This document shows, piece by piece, positions 61,661 through 64,000 of a stretch of DNA of 64,000 nucleotides. The notes under the pieces were generated by a model, which was not told the DNA's origin, made no database searches, and saw only the letters and a list, made by a program, of their open reading frames with translations. The DNA is from Spongospora subterranea f. sp. subterranea (lineage: Eukaryota > Endomyxa: Phytomyxea > Phytomyxea > Plasmodiophorida), in assembly GCA_049724395.1 (NCBI GenBank), contig JAUGWO010000208.1:1-64000 (forward strand), given 5' to 3'. Position 1 is the first letter of the stretch. Each line of letters opens with the position of its first letter. The position numbers and the translations under genes are program-made.

Positions 61661-64000
61661 TGACTGTCACGATGATTGTTGATGAGGAAGGGCTGAAGAA
61701 AGCTGGAAGCCCCATTAATTTTGGTGACATCCTTTCTGTCAACTATCAGAATGTGAAGGGAAGGAAGGTCATCGTCCGAGGTCGGGCTGGTGACAATGGA
61801 AACCATTGCCGCGCCAGGTTGGCCGGAATGCAGAGAACCATTTGGTGAAGTTCCTCGTCAGATATGATGATCGAAGGTCCGATACAGCAAGAGCGTCCGA
61901 TGATCGAGCCGGAGCACCTGGCCGTTATCGCTATACACGAACTGGATAGGGATCCAGGGGTTGTGAATGGGACCGAGGTACGAAACTGGATCAAGCAGGA
62001 GCTTGTTCGAGGATTGCCGACGGCGGCAGGTACCGTGCAGAAGGACATACTATCGATTATGATGTCCAGGACTATGGTTAAGAAGTTGTCGGTGCTGGAT
62101 TTACTGGCCAGGCAGGAAAAGGTGATTAAAGACAAGGGGTACGGTAACCTTCTCTCTTCAGCGGAAGGGGTAAAGAATCGTGTTCGATGGACCGTCGCGG
62201 TTCTGCAACCGCCGGAGCTAGGCGCGTTGATGAAGGAAGAGACACTGGTTCGGAACACCAGCCTTCAGCGATGTTGGCGGGACTTTGTTAAGACATTGGT
62301 CAGCAAGGCGGAGACCGTTGCTGAAGTGAAGGCTTTTTCGGCTAGTGAGCTGGATGGCAGGAGTCTGGAGTCTGAAAGCACCGATTCGGAAGGCAGGTGC
62401 CAACCGAAAGCGGAAACACGAGGGCCAAATGCAAATTCGAATTACAACCCCGACATCATTTGTCTTAAGTGCGGCAAGAAAGGGCATCCCATGGCAAAAT
62501 GTCCAGTGACAAGCCGACAGGGAAGGAGATGGCAGAGCTGTTGGACCGCCGGAAACGTCAGTTTAGCAGCAATAAAGTCTCTCAGGGTTCCAAGTACCTA
62601 TTGGTGTGCAGAATCGGCAAGGTTGTCGACAATGTTAACCCTGGAACTTTGGATGATTGTGGAAATCTGGATAAGTCTTCACCACATAGGAATGTGGATG
62701 AAGCAAGGAGCAGTGGTATTGAAGTGAAGATTGCTGTCATCTGGGATACTGTTTCCAGGGATATTGGACAGTGGAGCAGAAGCGACAATTATTCCTATGT
62801 CAATTGTCATGAAAATAAGGGATTATGGATCCTGATATCAGATTATGTGAACTGAAGGAACTGGTCACATTGGAATTACCTGATAAGACACGGGCTCAGG
62901 CAACGCATGAGGTATATGCAGACCTGACTTTACAAACTGCAACGGGCGAGCTGATCAATCGTAACCGGAGATGTTTGGTATGGGATACGCCAAGTGATGA
63001 GGTATTCATTGGCGAGGATTTGCTAAAGGAACTAGGGATAGACCCAAAAACAGCCCTAGAGCATTTACTCTTGAGGACAAGATTGGGAAATCAGGATCTG
63101 GAAGTTTCTGATGAGGATGTGAATATTGGGGAAAATATTCCTGAGGAATTGCGAGGTGCAATGAATGGTTTGGTTGAGCGCGCTATACAAAATGGATTAC
63201 CAAATCATTGGGAAAGTCGACTAAGGAAATTGGTCCATACATACGGTAATGTGTGGAGTTAGGTAATGATGAACCAGCTAAGGTGACAAACCTTTCAAGA
63301 CATGCTTGAAGGATAATGTGGAACCAGTCAGGGGCAAAGCTAGGAGATACAACACAGAACAAATTGAATTTTTCTGGACACTTCTGTTAAGTTGTTGGTC
63401 AAATATGGATTGGTGTATGAGAACTACAATGCGGAGTGGGCTTCGCCGGTGGTAGTTGTCAGAAAACCAGGGAAACGAGGATACAGAACGTGTGTTGATC
63501 TCAGGGAAGTCAATGCATTATGCAAGGCCACAGCATGGCCAATGCCATTCTTGGAATCCATTGTTAGATACTTAGCAGGGTCCAAGTATTGGTTTTCATT
63601 GGATGCGTTTAAGGGATTTTGGATTATGCCACTTGACCAGGAGTGTCAGGAGATGTTTTCATTCATGACCGATCGTGGAGTTTACACTCCATCACGTTCG
63701 ATCCAGGGAGCATTGAATTCATCTACTCAGTTTCAGGCTAGGATGCATGAAATATTTGAGGAATTGTTGTATAAGTCGTTGATCATCTGGATTGATGATA
63801 TTTTAGGTCATGCGGAAACTGAGGACAAATGGTTTGAAGCACTGCAGGGGACATTGAGAATATCGGAACAACATAACATTAAGTTCAATGTTGAACGATG
63901 TGATTTGTTCTTAAGGGAAGCCAAATTCTGTGGCCGCATCTTAACACCAGAGGGAGTCAGTCATGATCCAGGGAGGATATCGGCTCTCAATGGAATGCCA
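61660..64000 (+). mobile_element. Ty3/gypsy element of the oomycete-like type: gag, protease, RT (runs off the window)
   Basis: gag: 61660-61848 (MTVTMIVDEEGLKKAGSPIN) and 61864-62727 (MMIEGPIQQERPMIEPEHLA), with a CCHC knuckle CLKCGKKGHPMAKC at ~62458-62500. Protease region: 62825-63262, with LTLQTATGELINRNRRCLVW and DEVFIGEDLLKELGID; the N-terminal DTG part is in the broken stretch before it. RT: 63380-64000 in shifted frames, with WASPVVVVRKPGKRGYRTCV, DLREVNALCKATAWPMPFLE, WFSLDAFKGFWIMPLDQ, SIQGALNSSTQFQARM, LIIWIDDILGHAETEDKWFE (WIDD as catalytic YxDD equivalent) and RCDLFLREAKFCGRILTPEG. RNase H and integrase lie beyond the right edge. The fragments at 33.9-35.5 kb belong to the same general lineage. 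Stops at 63262 and several frame changes suggest decay. Confidence 0.82.

Overview
This is nuclear DNA of a microbial eukaryote. Host genes are split by GT-AG introns (58 to about 350 bp), there are no operons or Shine-Dalgarno-type signals, and well over half of the window is transposable-element (TE) sequence. The species cannot be named from sequence alone. The TE set (Ty3/gypsy elements of the type common in oomycetes, a Tf1-like chromovirus, PIF/Harbinger, MULE, hAT, pogo-like, a Crypton-like recombinase, an RNase H-bearing LINE) fits oomycetes or early-diverging fungi and related protists. That placement is inference.

Layout. 1-1490: two tandem arrays (32-bp and 21-bp units). 1580-2513: a TIR-flanked non-autonomous element carrying a gypsy fragment. 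2650-6640: decayed Crypton-like tyrosine recombinase (-), RecQ-like helicase (+) and hAT remnant (-). 7911-15506: a host block with a CBM2-like membrane protein, a many-exon FAM135-type lipase-like gene, a small secreted protein, a small membrane protein and a small basic protein. 15997-17385: a 56-bp minisatellite, a perfect 21-bp hairpin and a foldback structure. 17495-24196: pogo-like transposase remnant, LINE, and an 88-bp-arm inverted duplication. 24687-31467: host block with fumarylacetoacetase (complete, 4 exons), an SNX19-like PXA-PX-nexin C protein and a LEA-like protein. 31906-36532: Harbinger family 1 with nested gypsy debris. 37650-39775: GT61 glycosyltransferase (complete, 5 exons). 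41974-49027: an unclassified TE protein, then a long-TIR DNA transposon that encloses both an integrase-like transposase and an alpha-kinase-like gene. 49182-51421: catalase. 51566-64000: MuDR-type MULE, a 2.65-kb Harbinger with perfect TIRs and TTA target duplication, a second MULE broken by a chromovirus, and a second gypsy element that runs off the right edge.

The host genes are ordinary metabolism and membrane functions: tyrosine catabolism (FAH), peroxide removal (catalase), lipid/membrane traffic (SNX, FAM135), glycan synthesis (GT61), carbohydrate binding and stress protection (LEA-like). They show no obvious shared pathway. The most unusual content is in the mobile DNA: (i) an alpha-kinase-like gene inside the TIRs of an integrase-type DNA transposon, (ii) a recombinase/RecQ-helicase divergent pair next to satellite DNA, and (iii) several short-spacer inverted duplications, mostly inside TE coding sequence. 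Most TE reading frames carry frameshifts or stops. Reading frames joined across such breaks are described only as alignable blocks.
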